Positions 30,242 to 40,173 of a stretch of DNA of 64,000 nucleotides are shown one piece after another. The stretch spans positions 2,108,001 to 2,172,000 of the forward strand of contig NZ_CP018082.1 in assembly GCF_001886715.1 (NCBI RefSeq), read 5' to 3'. The position numbers and the translations under genes are program-made. Numbering within the stretch: position 1 is the stretch's first letter; every line of letters starts with the position of its first letter. The notes below the pieces were generated by a model. That model searched no databases. It was not told where the DNA came from and saw nothing but the letters and a program-made list of their open reading frames with translations. The DNA is from Nocardia mangyaensis (GTDB lineage Bacteria; Actinomycetota; Actinomycetes; Mycobacteriales; Mycobacteriaceae).

Positions 30242-30582
30242 GCCTCGACCCCGCCATCGCCGCCCGCCTCAAGCGCAACGACGCGGGCCTGATCGCCGCG
30301 GTCGCGCAGGAGAAGTCGACCGGTGACGTGCTGATGATGGCCTGGATGGACGACGAGGCGCTGGCCCGCACGCTGGCGACCCGGCAGGGCACCTACTACT
30401 CCCGCTCCCGGCAGCAGTACTGGGTCAAGGGCGAGACCTCGGGGCACACCCAGTACGTGCACGAGGTGCGCCTGGACTGCGACGGCGACACGATCCTGCT
30501 GATCGTCGACCAGGAGGGCGCTGCCTGTCACATCGGCACGCACACCTGCTTCGACACCGACGTGCTACTGCCGGCGGACTAG
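30238..30582 (+). CDS. hisI: phosphoribosyl-AMP cyclohydrolase HisI
   Basis: Zn-dependent opening of the PR-AMP ring, step three of His synthesis. 114 residues, monofunctional (no HisE part). Motifs: [36 protein letters not shown], the metal-binding DCDGDTIL and [13 protein letters not shown]. Instead of following hisF, it is coupled by a four-base overlap to the PucR-type gene, 6.1 kb downstream of hisF. Its stop overlaps the MarR stop on the other strand (ctag). Confidence 0.95.
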   Translation: MSLDPAIAARLKRNDAGLIAAVAQEKSTGDVLMMAWMDDEALARTLATRQGTYYSRSRQQYWVKGETSGHTQYVHEVRLDCDGDTILLIVDQEGAACHIGTHTCFDTDVLLPAD

Positions 30583-31046
30583 TCGCAGTCCTCGGCGAGC
30601 ATCTGGTTCAACCGATCCGACAGGGCTTCCCCGAGCACCGCCAGCTGCGCGGTCTGGGTGTCGTCGAGGCCGTCGAGCACGAGTCTGCGGACGGTGGCGA
30701 CATAGCCGGGCGCGGCCTCGATCACCTTCTCGAATCCGGCGTCGGTGAGGATCGCGTGCACTCCGCGCCTGCCCGCGGTGGTGTCGCGGCGCGCCCAGCC
30801 GAGACGTTCGAGCTTCGACACCACATGGGACAGTCGCGATAGCGAAGCGTTTGCCTTGTGGGCGAGATCACTCAACTGCAGCCGGTGTCCGGCCTCCTCC
30901 GAGAGCAGGCTCAACACCCGGAACTCGAAATGGGTGAGTCCGTACTCCCGTTGCAGACGGGTGTCCAACGCGCCGGGAATCCTGGTCATGAGCGCGACGA
31001 TCGCCTGCCACGCGCGCTGTTCGACGGGGTCGAGCCACTGAGTCAT
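30579..31046 (-). CDS. MarR-family transcriptional regulator
   Basis: 155 residues. Winged-helix fold with [60 protein letters not shown], the usual MarR arrangement. Convergent with hisI, with overlapping stops. The target and ligand are unknown; the next gene on the same strand is the membrane protein at 31190, 143 bases upstream. A GTGAG/CTCAC inverted repeat at 31152-31165 lies between the two. Confidence 0.88.
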   Translation of the reverse strand: MTQWLDPVEQRAWQAIVALMTRIPGALDTRLQREYGLTHFEFRVLSLLSEEAGHRLQLSDLAHKANASLSRLSHVVSKLERLGWARRDTTAGRRGVHAILTDAGFEKVIEAAPGYVATVRRLVLDGLDDTQTAQLAVLGEALSDRLNQMLAEDCD

Positions 31047-31189
31047 CGCCGGAGCTGCCTCGCGGCCGGGCGGCGGTGGGGAAGGGGTGGGACGCGCACC
31101 GGAACGAGTTTGCCACGACGTCGCTGCGGCGTCCGGGAGTTGGCGGTGGTCGTGAGGTCACTCACAACACCGGGTGGTGCGGGCGGGCG

Positions 31190-31777
31190 CTACCGTTCGC
31201 CGGTCATCGGCGGGGTGCCAGGCGGCGGGGTCGGCGCGGGGGCGGGCGCGGCGGCGGCCTTGGCTGCGCTGCGCCGGTTGAGTCCACGTTTGCCCAGCAG
31301 AGCCAGGACCAGCGCGAAGACGACGGCCGCGAGGATGGCGCCGACGAGGCAGGCGCCGCGGAAGGCGGGCGCGTCCACGTCGAGGATGCGCTGACCGGCG
31401 TGTGCGGCGTTGTTGCCACCGAGCACGATCGTGAGTGTCATCAGGTTGGGCACGGCGGTCAACAGCGCGACGATCACCGCCGCACCCGCGATGAACTTGC
31501 CACCCTTGCGTTTCCACACCCGGACCGCGAGCACCACCAGCAGCAGGGGGACCAGGGTGAACACCAGGCCGAACACCAGTCCCCACCAGATGCCCTGGGT
31601 GAAGCTGCCGTGCACCATGTTGGCCAGTCGCTGGGCCCACCAGCGCGGAATGAACGAGGACAGGATGAGATACGCGATCACCAGCACCACGGCCGTGGCG
31701 ACCGTGATGATCGCCCGGTTGCGCCACACGGTGGCGGTGGACTTCTGACCGTTCGACTGCGCCTCGCCGGTTGTCAT
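31190..31777 (-). CDS. conserved membrane protein of unknown function
   Basis: 195 residues. Four hydrophobic segments (about 22-42, 60-88, 97-120, 142-163) with RRWWAQR-like basic flanks (FIPRWWAQRLANMV) and a C-terminal Ala/Pro-rich cytoplasmic tail. Resembles actinobacterial proteins annotated loosely as permeases; transport is not supported by any motif I can see. TACGCT lies 7 bases before the ATG (leaderless) with ggag also present. Confidence 0.75.
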   Translation of the reverse strand: MTTGEAQSNGQKSTATVWRNRAIITVATAVVLVIAYLILSSFIPRWWAQRLANMVHGSFTQGIWWGLVFGLVFTLVPLLLVVLAVRVWKRKGGKFIAGAAVIVALLTAVPNLMTLTIVLGGNNAAHAGQRILDVDAPAFRGACLVGAILAAVVFALVLALLGKRGLNRRSAAKAAAAPAPAPTPPPGTPPMTGER

Positions 31778-31846
31778 GGGCTCCAGCGTATGTGCGGCGG
31801 CGGCCCCGGGCGTCGATCCGCCGCCCGGCGTTTCGGCGATCGCCGA

Positions 31847-32317
31847 CTACTCGGGCGTGCTCGCGCGCTCGCGCAGGAACGCCAGCGCCTCGTCGGCGTG
31901 CACGGCCGCGCGCAGTTCGCCGGTGACGATCTTCAGGATCGTGCGATCGGTATCGATGACGAAAGTGTGCCGCTTGACCGGGGCCAGCTTGCCCAGTAGC
32001 CCGCGCTTGACGCCGAAGCTCTCGGCGACCTTGCCGTCCCGGTCCGACAGCACCGGGTAGTCGAGCCGCTGCTTGGCCGCGAAACCGGCCTGCACCTCGG
32101 TGCTGTCGGTGCTGATCCCGGCGCACGAGGCGCCGATGGCGGCGAACTCCGCGCTCAGATCGCGGAAGTGGCAGGCCTCGGCCGTGCACACCGGGGTGTT
32201 GGCGGCGGGGTAGAAGAACAGCACGAGCGGACCGGCGGCGAGCAGGCCGTCGAGCGAGCGGAGCTGATCGGACTGGTCGGGGAGTTCGAACTGGGGAGCT
32301 GTCTGGCCTGGCTGCAT
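31847..32317 (-). CDS. bcp: Bcp/PrxQ-type peroxiredoxin
   Basis: Thiol peroxidase that reduces hydroperoxides using thioredoxin. 156 residues. Peroxidatic Cys44 in FYPAANTPVCTAEACHFRD and resolving Cys49 five residues later give the atypical two-Cys Bcp/PrxQ arrangement; Arg at the active site lies in GVKRGLL-like context. It matches M. tuberculosis bcpB, which also lies just before trpE. TAGGGT six bases before the ATG suggests a leaderless mRNA. Confidence 0.93.
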   Translation of the reverse strand: MQPGQTAPQFELPDQSDQLRSLDGLLAAGPLVLFFYPAANTPVCTAEACHFRDLSAEFAAIGASCAGISTDSTEVQAGFAAKQRLDYPVLSDRDGKVAESFGVKRGLLGKLAPVKRHTFVIDTDRTILKIVTGELRAAVHADEALAFLRERASTPE

Positions 32318-32352
32318 GTCCCGACCCTAGCGACCGCCCGGTGGGGACGGAA

Positions 32353-32384
32353 GATCCCCGCTCACCCTCGGGTGAACGGGGATC
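32353..32384 (-). terminator. strong hairpin between bcp and the small gene upstream
   Basis: Stem GATCCCCG/CGGGGATC, one C-A mismatch, then TCACCC/GGGTGA with a two-base loop: 14 pairs in all. It lies 48 bases after the stop of the minus-strand gene at 32433 and ends that transcript before the bcp promoter. Confidence 0.75.
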
Positions 32385-32432
32385 CCGCCGTCGACCGGCG
32401 CCGCCCCCGACGGACCGCACCCGTCGCCGGGA

Positions 32433-32705
32433 CTACTTCTTCAGCAGTGCCGCGATCTCGGGATTGCGGATCTCCATCACGTCGAGGATGCCGTGCACAC
32501 GCAGCATCGGCTCGAGTTCGCGGATGCGATCGCGGTGCCCGGCGTATTCGACCGGGAAGGTCTTCTCGTCGAGATCCTGCATGGCCTTGGCGTAGGTGAC
32601 GAACGACGTGAGCGCGTTCGCCGCGGACTGCTGGCCGGGACCGTAGTGCTGCTGCGACGGGGCGGCCAACCGGCCGTCCTGTGCGCCCTGGTGCGAGGGG
32701 TACAA
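32433..32705 (-). CDS. small conserved-looking protein of unknown function
   Basis: 90 residues from a TTG at 32705 that has gagaggag as ribosome-binding site five bases before; an ATG at 32744 adds 13 residues but has none. Codon third positions are strongly G/C, so it is real. Soluble, with acidic helical C-terminus (MQDLDEKTFPVEYAGHRDRI, RELEPMLRVHGILDVMEIRN). No family recognised. Followed by a strong terminator, so it is a single-gene unit divergent from trpE. Confidence 0.7.
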   Translation of the reverse strand: MYPSHQGAQDGRLAAPSQQHYGPGQQSAANALTSFVTYAKAMQDLDEKTFPVEYAGHRDRIRELEPMLRVHGILDVMEIRNPEIAALLKK

Positions 32706-32842
32706 CCTGGCTCCTCTCGGAAAGGGAATTACCGCGTGCGACATGGAACGCGCGCGAGTGTAGGTGATCCCGATCACGCCGAGATATCGAATGGGGTCGG
32801 GCCAGCGCACGGCGGTGACGGCCCGCCTGGGATGATGGGCCC

Positions 32843-34381
32843 ATGCCTGGCGCGTCGACACCAACCACCACGACCCGCGACCAGTTCCGGCTGCTCGCCG
32901 CCGAGCACCGGGTGGTCCCGGTGACCCGAAAGGTGCTGGCGGACTCCGAAACTCCGCTCTCGGCCTATCGCAAACTGGCCGACGACCGACCGGGTACCTT
33001 CCTGTTCGAGTCCGCCGAGAACGGTCGTTCGTGGTCGCGCTGGTCGTTCATCGGCGCGGGCAGTCCGTCGGCGCTGACCGTCGTCGACGGCGAGGCGACC
33101 TGGTTCGGCGCCGTCCCCGCCGACGCGCCGTCCGGCGGTGATCCACTGCGCGCGCTGCACGAGACCCTCGAACTGCTGCGTACCGAGCGCCTGCCCGGTC
33201 TGCCCCCGCTGACCGGCGGTTTGGTCGGCTATCTCGGCTACGACGCGGTGCGCCGGATCGAACGTCTGCCCGAGCTCGCCGCCGACGATCTCGGGCTGCC
33301 CGAGCTGGTCCTCATGCTGGCCACCGACCTGGCCGCCTTCGACCACCACGAGGGCGCGATCACCCTCATCGCCAACGCGGTGAACTGGAACGGCACCGAC
33401 GAGCACGTCGACGCCGCCTACGACGACGCCGTGGCCCGCCTGGACGCGATGACCGCCGCGCTGGCCGCGCCCGCCCCCTCGACCGTGTCGGTGTTCGACC
33501 AGCCGGAGCCGGAGTTCCTGCGCCGGCGCACCACCGAGGAGTTCGGCGTCGGCGTGCGCCGCCTGATCAAGGAGATCGAAGCGGGCGAGGCCTTCCAGGT
33601 GGTGCTCTCGCAGCGCTTCGAGATGGACTACACGGGCTCCCCGCTGGCGGTCTACCGGATGCTGCGCGCGTCGAACCCGAGCCCGTACATGTATCTGATG
33701 CACATCCCCGACGGTGCGGGCGGCACCGCGTTCTCCATCGTCGGGTCCAGTCCCGAATCGCTGGTCACCGTGCAGGACGGGGTGGCCACCACCCATCCGA
33801 TCGCGGGAACCCGCTGGCGCGGCAAGACCGAGGAGGACGACCTCCTGCTCGAGAAGGACCTGCTCGCCGACGACAAGGAGAACGCCGAGCATCTGATGCT
33901 CGTCGATCTGGGCCGCAACGATCTGGGCCGGGTCTGTCGCCCCGGCACCGTGCGGGTCACCGAGTACCGCCACATCGAGCGCTACAGCCACGTGATGCAC
34001 CTGGTCTCCACGGTGTCCGGGCAGCTCGCCGAGGGCAAGATCGCGCTCGACGCGGTGCAGGCCTGCTTCCCCGCGGGCACCCTCTCGGGCGCGCCCAAAG
34101 TGCGGGCGATGGAGCTGATCGAGGAACTCGAACCGACCCGGCGCGGGGTCTACGGCGGCGTGGTCGGCTATCTGGACTTCGCGGGTGACGCCGATACCGC
34201 CATCGCCATCCGCACCGCGCTGCTCAAGGACGGCACCGCCTACGTGCAGGCGGGCGCGGGGGTGGTCGCCGACTCCGATCCGGTCTACGAGGACACCGAG
34301 GCCCGTAACAAGGCCATGGCGGTGCTCAAGGCGATCGCGGCGGCCAAGACCCTGCGCACCTACGACGGCGGCCCGCAATGA
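32843..34381 (+). CDS. trpE: anthranilate synthase component I TrpE
   Basis: Forms anthranilate from chorismate with ammonia from TrpG. 512 residues. Chorismate-binding signatures: [104 protein letters not shown]. No fused TrpG domain; trpG must be elsewhere. An N-terminal region with [16 protein letters not shown] suggests Trp feedback control. Start ATG 32843. It overlaps the next gene by four bases (ATGA). Confidence 0.96.
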   Translation: MPGASTPTTTTRDQFRLLAAEHRVVPVTRKVLADSETPLSAYRKLADDRPGTFLFESAENGRSWSRWSFIGAGSPSALTVVDGEATWFGAVPADAPSGGDPLRALHETLELLRTERLPGLPPLTGGLVGYLGYDAVRRIERLPELAADDLGLPELVLMLATDLAAFDHHEGAITLIANAVNWNGTDEHVDAAYDDAVARLDAMTAALAAPAPSTVSVFDQPEPEFLRRRTTEEFGVGVRRLIKEIEAGEAFQVVLSQRFEMDYTGSPLAVYRMLRASNPSPYMYLMHIPDGAGGTAFSIVGSSPESLVTVQDGVATTHPIAGTRWRGKTEEDDLLLEKDLLADDKENAEHLMLVDLGRNDLGRVCRPGTVRVTEYRHIERYSHVMHLVSTVSGQLAEGKIALDAVQACFPAGTLSGAPKVRAMELIEELEPTRRGVYGGVVGYLDFAGDADTAIAIRTALLKDGTAYVQAGAGVVADSDPVYEDTEARNKAMAVLKAIAAAKTLRTYDGGPQ

Positions 34382-35067
34382 GCGGCCCTGAGCCCGCCCC
34401 GGCACCGGCCGCCAAGCCGATCGTCCCGCTCGCGCTGCTCGCGGTCGCCGCGGCCGGACTGTGGGCGTCGTCACGGATGACCTGGGTGACGGTGCACTCC
34501 GCCGACGGGCTCACCGAGCCGCGGACCGACGACCTCGACGGCAGCACCTGGTTCGGCGCGCTGACCCCGCTGGCACTGGTGCTGCTCGCCTCGATCGCCG
34601 CGGTGTTCGCGGTCAAGGGTGCGCTGCGGCAGATCCTCGGCGTGGTGATCGCGGTGGTCGCCGCGGTCGCGGCGGTGCCGGGGTTCGCGCTGGCCGTGGG
34701 CGAGGGGAGGACGGCCGAGCGGGCGGGCACCCTGGCCGAGTTGCCGGTGCGCGCGGTGGTCAGCGGCGCGGACACGCACCTCGGGCCTGCGATTCTGTCG
34801 ATTCTGGCGGCCACTCTCGCCTTGATCGCCGGTGTCCTGCTGACCCGCCGGACCGGCCAGGGCGCGGAGCTGTCGAGCAAATACGACAACCCGGTGGTCC
34901 GTCGCGCCGACGCCAGCGCACAGGTGAGCAAGCAGCACGGTGCGACGGGAACCGCGGCGCCGCTGTCGGACCGGGTGCTCTGGGACGCGCTCGACGCGGG
35001 CACCGACCCGACCGAGGACCTCGACGAGCCGAGTACCGACCGCGCGCCGGGCGAGCGGAAGCCGTGA
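34378..35067 (+). CDS. Trp-operon-associated membrane protein
   Basis: 229 residues, four predicted membrane segments (about 15-35, 62-80, 85-107, 143-163) and a charged cytoplasmic C-terminus. It matches the conserved hypothetical membrane protein found between trpE and trpC in mycobacteria and relatives (Rv1610 position; family TIGR02234-like). The role is unknown. ATGA overlap with trpE means coupled translation. Conserved motif-like stretch: [15 protein letters not shown] after the first helix. Confidence 0.88.
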   Translation: MSGPEPAPAPAAKPIVPLALLAVAAAGLWASSRMTWVTVHSADGLTEPRTDDLDGSTWFGALTPLALVLLASIAAVFAVKGALRQILGVVIAVVAAVAAVPGFALAVGEGRTAERAGTLAELPVRAVVSGADTHLGPAILSILAATLALIAGVLLTRRTGQGAELSSKYDNPVVRRADASAQVSKQHGATGTAAPLSDRVLWDALDAGTDPTEDLDEPSTDRAPGERKP

Positions 35068-35087
35068 CGCCCAGCACCCCCGCCGCA

Positions 35088-35157
35088 GTGACACGCGCGG
35101 CGGCCATTTATTCTTGTCCAGCATCGGTGAGACAGCGCCTGAGGGGACTCTCAGGTG
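35088..35157 (+). promoter_or_regulatory. possible internal trpC promoter and leader hairpin
   Basis: GTGACA (35088-35093), 15-base spacer and TATTCT (35109-35114) could be a promoter. Downstream, CGCCTGAG/CTCAGGTG (35136-35157, one G-T pair, 6-base loop) forms an RNA hairpin before the trpC ribosome-binding site (agaaagg). No leader peptide with Trp codons was found. Confidence 0.35.
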
Positions 35158-35191
35158 AGAAGTTCGTCTCCCCAGAAAGGATTCGAGCCAG

Positions 35192-36013
35192 ATGACGGTA
35201 CTCGACTCGATTCTCGACGGGGTTCGGGCGGATGTTGCCGCCCGCGAAGCCCTCCTCGATTTTCAGGCGATCAAAGCTGCCGCGGCTGCCGTGAAGGCAC
35301 CGCTGGACGCGCGGGCCGCGCTGCACGAGGACGGGATCGGTGTCATCGCCGAGGTGAAGCGAGCCAGCCCCTCCAAGGGCGCGCTGGCCGACATCCCCGA
35401 TCCCACCGTGCTGGCCAAGGCCTATGAAGACGGTGGCGCGCGCATCATCAGCGTGCTCACCGAGAGCCGCCGCTTCGGCGGTTCCCTCGACGACCTCGAC
35501 GCGGTGCGCGCCGCGGTGAACATCCCGGTTCTGCGCAAGGACTTCGTCCTCGGCCCGTACCAGATCCACGAGGCCCGTGCCCACGGTGCCGACGTGATCC
35601 TGCTGATCGTGGCCGCACTCGAACAGGACGTGCTCGCCTCGCTGATCGACCGCACCGAGTCTCTCGGCATGACCGCTCTGGTGGAGGTGCACACCGAGGA
35701 AGAGGCCGATCGCGCGCTCGAGGCCGGTGCGTCGGTGATCGGCGTCAACGCCCGCAATCTCAAGACCCTGGAAGTCGACCGTGACGTGTTCGCGCGGATC
35801 GCGCCCGGCCTGCCCTCGGAGGTCATCCGGGTGGCCGAGTCCGGTATCCGCGGTACCGCGGACCTGCTGGCCTACGCCGGCGCGGGTGCCGACGCGGTGC
35901 TCGTCGGCGAGGGGCTGGTGACCAGCGGCAACCCACGCTCGGCCGTCTCCGAACTGGTGACCGCGGGCACCCACCCGTCCTGCCCGAAGCCGGCCCGCCG
36001 GAGCATTCGGTGA
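35192..36013 (+). CDS. trpC: indole-3-glycerol phosphate synthase TrpC
   Basis: Ring closure of CdRP to indole-glycerol phosphate. 273 residues, a (beta-alpha)8 barrel. Signatures: [99 protein letters not shown]. Monofunctional (no TrpF domain). ATG with agaaagg upstream. Stop overlaps the trpB GTG. Confidence 0.97.
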   Translation: MTVLDSILDGVRADVAAREALLDFQAIKAAAAAVKAPLDARAALHEDGIGVIAEVKRASPSKGALADIPDPTVLAKAYEDGGARIISVLTESRRFGGSLDDLDAVRAAVNIPVLRKDFVLGPYQIHEARAHGADVILLIVAALEQDVLASLIDRTESLGMTALVEVHTEEEADRALEAGASVIGVNARNLKTLEVDRDVFARIAPGLPSEVIRVAESGIRGTADLLAYAGAGADAVLVGEGLVTSGNPRSAVSELVTAGTHPSCPKPARRSIR

Positions 36014-37269
36014 CCGCTCTGCCCCCGGCCAGTGCCGGCGTCGCTCAGCACAGCGACTACGAGCCCGACGCGGGCGGGCACTTCGGTGTCTACGGCGGAC
36101 GGCACGTCCCCGAGGCGTTGATGGCGGTGATCGAGGAGGTCACCGCTGAGTACGACAAGATCCGTTCCGACCGCGGCTTCCTCGACGAGCTCGACCGGCT
36201 GCAGCGCGACTACACCGGCCGACCGTCGCCGGTGTTCGAATGCACCCGCCTGGCCGAGCACGCCGGTGGCGCGCGGATCTTCCTCAAGCGCGAGGACCTC
36301 AACCACACCGGTTCACACAAGATCAACAACGTCCTCGGCCAGGTCCTGCTGGCCAAGCGGATGGGCAAGACCCGCGTCATCGCCGAGACCGGGGCCGGTC
36401 AGCACGGTGTCGCCACCGCGACCGCGTGCGCGCTGCTCGGGCTGGACTGCGTGATCTACATGGGCGCGGTCGACACCGCCCGCCAGGCGCTCAATGTCGC
36501 CCGGATGCGCCTGCTCGGCGCCGAGGTCGTCCCGGTGGACTCCGGTTCGCAGACCCTCAAGGACGCCATCAACGAGGCGCTGCGCGACTGGGTCAGTCAT
36601 GCCGACGACACCTTCTACTGCTTCGGCACCGCGGCGGGCCCGCACCCGTTCCCGCTGCTGGTGCGTGATTTCCAGCGCGTGATCGGGCTGGAGGCACGCG
36701 AGCAGATCCAGCAGCGGGCGGGCAGGCTGCCCGAGGCGGTCGTGGCCTGTGTCGGCGGCGGCTCCAACGCCATCGGCATCTTCCACGCCTTCATCCCGGA
36801 CGCCGGTGTGCGCCTGGTCGGTTTCGAGGCGGCCGGTGACGGCGTCGAAACCGGCAGGCACGCGGCCACTTTCACCGGCGGCACCCCCGGAGCGTTCCAG
36901 GGCGCCTACTCCTACCTGCTGCAGGACGAGGACGGGCAGACGATCGAATCGCACTCGATCTCGGCCGGTCTGGACTATCCGGGCGTCGGCCCCGAGCACG
37001 CCTACCTCAAGGACACCGGTCGCGCCGAGTACCGGCCGATCACCGACACCGAGGCCATGGACGCGCTGCTGCTGCTCTCGCGCACCGAGGGCATCATCCC
37101 GGCCATCGAGTCCGCGCACGCCGTGGCGGGCGCGCTGAAGCTGGGCCGTGAACTCGGCGAGGGCGCGATCATCCTGGTCAACCTGTCCGGTCGCGGTGAC
37201 AAGGACATGGACACCGCGGGCCGCTGGTTCGGTCTGTTCGACGACGACGCCGAGGAGAACAAGTCGTGA
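36010..37269 (+). CDS. trpB: tryptophan synthase beta subunit TrpB
   Basis: PLP enzyme condensing indole with serine. 419 residues. Signatures: [31 protein letters not shown], the PLP-lysine segment [82 protein letters not shown] start coupled to trpC by four bases. A 64-base spacer separates it from trpA. Confidence 0.97.
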   Translation: MTALPPASAGVAQHSDYEPDAGGHFGVYGGRHVPEALMAVIEEVTAEYDKIRSDRGFLDELDRLQRDYTGRPSPVFECTRLAEHAGGARIFLKREDLNHTGSHKINNVLGQVLLAKRMGKTRVIAETGAGQHGVATATACALLGLDCVIYMGAVDTARQALNVARMRLLGAEVVPVDSGSQTLKDAINEALRDWVSHADDTFYCFGTAAGPHPFPLLVRDFQRVIGLEAREQIQQRAGRLPEAVVACVGGGSNAIGIFHAFIPDAGVRLVGFEAAGDGVETGRHAATFTGGTPGAFQGAYSYLLQDEDGQTIESHSISAGLDYPGVGPEHAYLKDTGRAEYRPITDTEAMDALLLLSRTEGIIPAIESAHAVAGALKLGRELGEGAIILVNLSGRGDKDMDTAGRWFGLFDDDAEENKS

Positions 37270-37333
37270 GCGAGCGAACCATCAGCACAGCGCCCATGGC
37301 GTCGACCGCGACGAGCGCAAGCGAGGAACGGTC

Positions 37334-38134
37334 GTGAGCCAGCAGTCCCGTCTGGCCAACACCTTCGCCGCCGCGCGCCGGGAGAACCGGGCCGCGCTCG
37401 TCGGGTACCTGCCCGCGGGCTATCCCGACCTCGCCGGATCCCTCGACGTGGTTCGCGCCATGGTCGAATCCGGTTGCGACATCGTGGAAGTCGGCGTCGC
37501 CTACTCCGATCCGGTGATGGACGGGCCGACCATCCAGGCCGCCGCCGAGCAGGCGCTGCGCGGCGGGGTGCGGGTGCGCGATGTGTTCCGCGTCGTCGAG
37601 GCCATCACCGAGGCCGGGGGACAGGCCGTGGTGATGAGTTACTGGAACCCGGTGCTCAAGTACGGCGTCGACACCTTCGCGCGCGACCTCGCCGCGGCCG
37701 GCGGCGCGGGCATCATCACGCCGAACCTGATCCCCGACGAGGCCGACGACTGGTTCATCGCCTCGTCCACGCACAATCTGGACCGCATCTTCCTGGTCGC
37801 GCCGTCCTCGACCGAGGAGCGACTGGTCAAGACCCTGGAGGCGTCGCGCGGTTTCGTCTACGCGGCCTCCACCATGGGCGTGACCGGCGCGCGGGACGCG
37901 GTCTCCTCGGCCGCGCCCGCCCTGTGCGCCCGGATCCGCGCGCACTCCGACATCCCGATCGGTGTCGGGCTCGGCGTGCGCTCGGGTGCCCAGGCCGCCG
38001 AGATCGCGGGGTACGCCGACGGTGTGATCGTCGGCTCGGCGCTGGTCACGGCCGCCGCCGAGGGGTTGGACGCCGTACGAGCCCTGACCACCGAGCTGGC
38101 CGAGGGCGTGCGTTCGGCGACCGTCCGCATCTAG
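37334..38134 (+). CDS. trpA: tryptophan synthase alpha subunit TrpA
   Basis: Cleaves indole-glycerol phosphate to indole and GAP and channels indole to TrpB. 266 residues from the GTG at 37334 (gaggaac upstream); the frame is open further left inside trpB. Signatures: RALVGYLPAGYPD written here as RAALVGYLPAGYPDL, EVGVAYSDPVMDGPTIQAA, VVMSYWNPVLKYG, GIITPNLIPDEA, VYAASTMGVTGARD, GVGLGVRSG, VIVGSALV. Last trp gene, followed by a strong terminator. Confidence 0.96.
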   Translation: MSQQSRLANTFAAARRENRAALVGYLPAGYPDLAGSLDVVRAMVESGCDIVEVGVAYSDPVMDGPTIQAAAEQALRGGVRVRDVFRVVEAITEAGGQAVVMSYWNPVLKYGVDTFARDLAAAGGAGIITPNLIPDEADDWFIASSTHNLDRIFLVAPSSTEERLVKTLEASRGFVYAASTMGVTGARDAVSSAAPALCARIRAHSDIPIGVGLGVRSGAQAAEIAGYADGVIVGSALVTAAAEGLDAVRALTTELAEGVRSATVRI

Positions 38135-38142
38135 TCGTTCGG

Positions 38143-38180
38143 CACCGGGCCCGGCAGCGCAGATGCGGCCGGGCCCGGTG
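38143..38180 (+). terminator. terminator of the trp operon
   Basis: Perfect 12-base stem CACCGGGCCCGG/CCGGGCCCGGTG with a 14-base loop that itself has a CGCA/TGCG mini-stem, starting 9 bases after the trpA stop and followed by ttcgtc. Confidence 0.85.
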
Positions 38181-38241
38181 TTCGTCATCGGTGCGCTGAC
38201 CGCTGTTCGGGTGGCGGCAACGTGCTCGTGTGCGCTTCCAC

Positions 38242-38247
38242 TAACCT
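38242..38247 (+). promoter_or_regulatory. -10 box (TAACCT) of lgt
   Basis: TANNNT hexamer ending 7 bases before the GTG at 38255; supports a leaderless lgt transcript and that start codon. Confidence 0.55.
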
Positions 38248-38254
38248 GGGGCCC

Positions 38255-39334
38255 GTGAACTCAGTCCTGGCCTACATTCCGAGTCCGCCCCAGGGCGTCT
38301 GGCATCTCGGACCCGTCCCGCTCCGGTCCTACGCGCTGTTCATCATCGCCGGGATCATCGTCGCCCTGTGGTGGGGTGAGCGCCGGTGGCGCGCGCGGGG
38401 TGGTCAGCCGGGCGCGGTACTCGATGTCGCGATGTTCGCGGTGCCCGCCGGCCTGATCGGTGGCCGGATCTATCACGTGGCCACCGACTGGCAGAAGTAT
38501 TTCGGTGAGGGCAAGGACCCGATGGAGGCCCTCTACATCTGGCAGGGCGGCCTCGGCATCTGGGGGGCGGTGTTCTTCGGCGGCGTCGGCGCCTGGATCG
38601 GCTGCCGGGTGTACAAGATCCCGCTGCCCGCCCTCGGTGACGCCGTCGCGCCCGCCGTGCTGCTGGCCCAGGCGATCGGCCGCCTCGGCAACTACTTCAA
38701 CCAGGAGCTCTACGGCCGCCCCACCGATCTGCCGTGGGGTCTCGAGATCTACAACCGGTTCGATCCCGAGACCGGCGCGCGGGACATGATGAACGGTGTC
38801 TCGACCGGCCAGGTTCAAGAGGTCGTGCACCCGACCTTCCTCTACGAACTCATCTGGAACGTGCTGATCGTCGTGCTGCTGGTGCAGCTGGACAAGCGCT
38901 ACCGGATCGGGCACGGGCGTCTGTTCGCCCTCTATGTCGCCGGGTACAGCTTCGGCCGGTTCTTCGTCGAGCTGATGCGCAACGACGAGGCGACCCACGT
39001 GCTCGGCATCCGAATCAACTCGTTCACCTCCGCGATCGTCTTCCTCGCCGCCATGGCCTATTTCGCGCTGGCGACCAAGGGCAGGGAGGCCCCGGCGCAG
39101 CTGCAGCCCGGTGCCGAGCCCCGGCCGTGGCCGTGGCAGATCTCGGCCCTGCGGGCGGCCGGCGATGCCGCCACGGAAGCGGATTCCGCGACCACGGACA
39201 AGGCCGCGACCACGGACGAGTCCACCGTGAGCACGGACAAGTCCGAGGGCGAGACCGCGCAGGCAGGGGACGCTGAAGACTCCGTCGCCGACGAGGTCAC
39301 CGAGTCGACGACATCGAGGACGAAGAAGTCCTGA
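38255..39334 (+). CDS. lgt: prolipoprotein diacylglyceryl transferase Lgt
   Basis: Attaches diacylglycerol from phosphatidylglycerol to the lipobox Cys of preprolipoproteins such as the LivK and PBP lipoproteins here. 359 residues from the GTG at 38255; an in-frame codon at 38222 lacks promoter support. About seven membrane segments. Lgt signatures: GGRIYHVATDW (essential His), AIGRLGNYFNQELYGRPTD, HPTFLYELIWN and GRLFALYVAGYSFGRFFVE. The C-terminal about 85 residues are an acidic Thr/Ser/Ala-rich tail, as in mycobacterial Lgt. Confidence 0.95.
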   Translation: MNSVLAYIPSPPQGVWHLGPVPLRSYALFIIAGIIVALWWGERRWRARGGQPGAVLDVAMFAVPAGLIGGRIYHVATDWQKYFGEGKDPMEALYIWQGGLGIWGAVFFGGVGAWIGCRVYKIPLPALGDAVAPAVLLAQAIGRLGNYFNQELYGRPTDLPWGLEIYNRFDPETGARDMMNGVSTGQVQEVVHPTFLYELIWNVLIVVLLVQLDKRYRIGHGRLFALYVAGYSFGRFFVELMRNDEATHVLGIRINSFTSAIVFLAAMAYFALATKGREAPAQLQPGAEPRPWPWQISALRAAGDAATEADSATTDKAATTDESTVSTDKSEGETAQAGDAEDSVADEVTESTTSRTKKS

Positions 39335-39558
39335 ACCGTGAAGGGTTCGCGAAAACGGCGGGTGTGCGGCAACATTCCAGACGCCCGCCGCGATATTTCG
39401 TCGACAGTGTCGCCGGTCGTTCGCGGGGCACCCGAGGCGACACCGGCCCGTCGTTGTGACAACAATGTCCGGAGATCGTCGCGGGCGCACCGCCGTTCGG
39501 CCGATCGCCACCGGCCGGGGGCCACGACGGGTACCCGCACGAATGATGGAGGACATGA

Positions 39559-40095
39559 GTGACCGACCCCTACAACCCCAATCCGCAATACGGCCCTGAC
39601 CTCGGCAAGCAGCCCGATTCCGGGGCGCAGCCGCAGTACGGTCAGCCCGCCTACGGTCAGCCGTCGGATCCCTACGCACAGCAGCCGGGCTATGGCCAGC
39701 CGCAGCCGGGATACGGGCAGCCGCAGTACGGTCAGCCGCAGCCGGGGTACGGTCAGCCCGCCGATCCGTACGGTCAACCCCAGCCCGCCTACGGCGCCGC
39801 GCCCTACGGCATGCCGCAGGGCTACAACCCGGCTGATCCGGAAGCACCGTACGGCCGGGACATGTACGGCGTCCCGTTCTCGGACAAGCAGAAGCTGATG
39901 GCCGGCCTGCTCCAGATCTTCCTGGGCGGGTTCGGCGTCGGCCGCTTCTATCTCGGCTACACCGGCCTGGGTATCGCCCAGATCGCTGTCGTGTGGCTGA
40001 CCTGTGGCCTCGGTGCGATCTGGCCACTGATCGACGGCATCATGATGCTCACCGGCAAGGTGCCTGACGCGCAGGGGCGCCCGCTGCGCGAATGA
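39559..40095 (+). CDS. TM2-domain membrane protein with YGQP repeats
   Basis: 178 residues. The N-terminal 95 residues are low-complexity Tyr-Gly-Gln-Pro repeats ([21 protein letters not shown] units), probably a disordered cytoplasmic tail. A TM2 domain follows: [50 protein letters not shown]. Function unknown; TM2 proteins occur widely beside lgt/pyk in actinobacteria. GTG 39559 has ggagga eight bases upstream; the ATG at 39555 is in another frame. A hairpin starts 19 bases after the stop. Confidence 0.88.
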   Translation: MTDPYNPNPQYGPDLGKQPDSGAQPQYGQPAYGQPSDPYAQQPGYGQPQPGYGQPQYGQPQPGYGQPADPYGQPQPAYGAAPYGMPQGYNPADPEAPYGRDMYGVPFSDKQKLMAGLLQIFLGGFGVGRFYLGYTGLGIAQIAVVWLTCGLGAIWPLIDGIMMLTGKVPDAQGRPLRE

Positions 40096-40114
40096 GCGCG
40101 GTCTCCGCTCGCAC

Positions 40115-40149
40115 CGAACGGGTGCTCCGCCTGGCGGGGCACCCGTTCG
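40115..40149 (+). terminator. terminator of the TM2 gene
   Basis: Perfect 11-base stem CGAACGGGTGC/GCACCCGTTCG with a 13-base loop, followed by gtttcc. Confidence 0.8.
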
Positions 40150-40173
40150 CGTTTCCGCGTGAGCGTTCCGATC

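Noticed and set aside
39559..39850. Tandem repeats as a possible CRISPR or DNA satellite
   Set aside because: The repeats are in frame and encode the YGQP-rich tail of a TM2 protein; they have no spacers.
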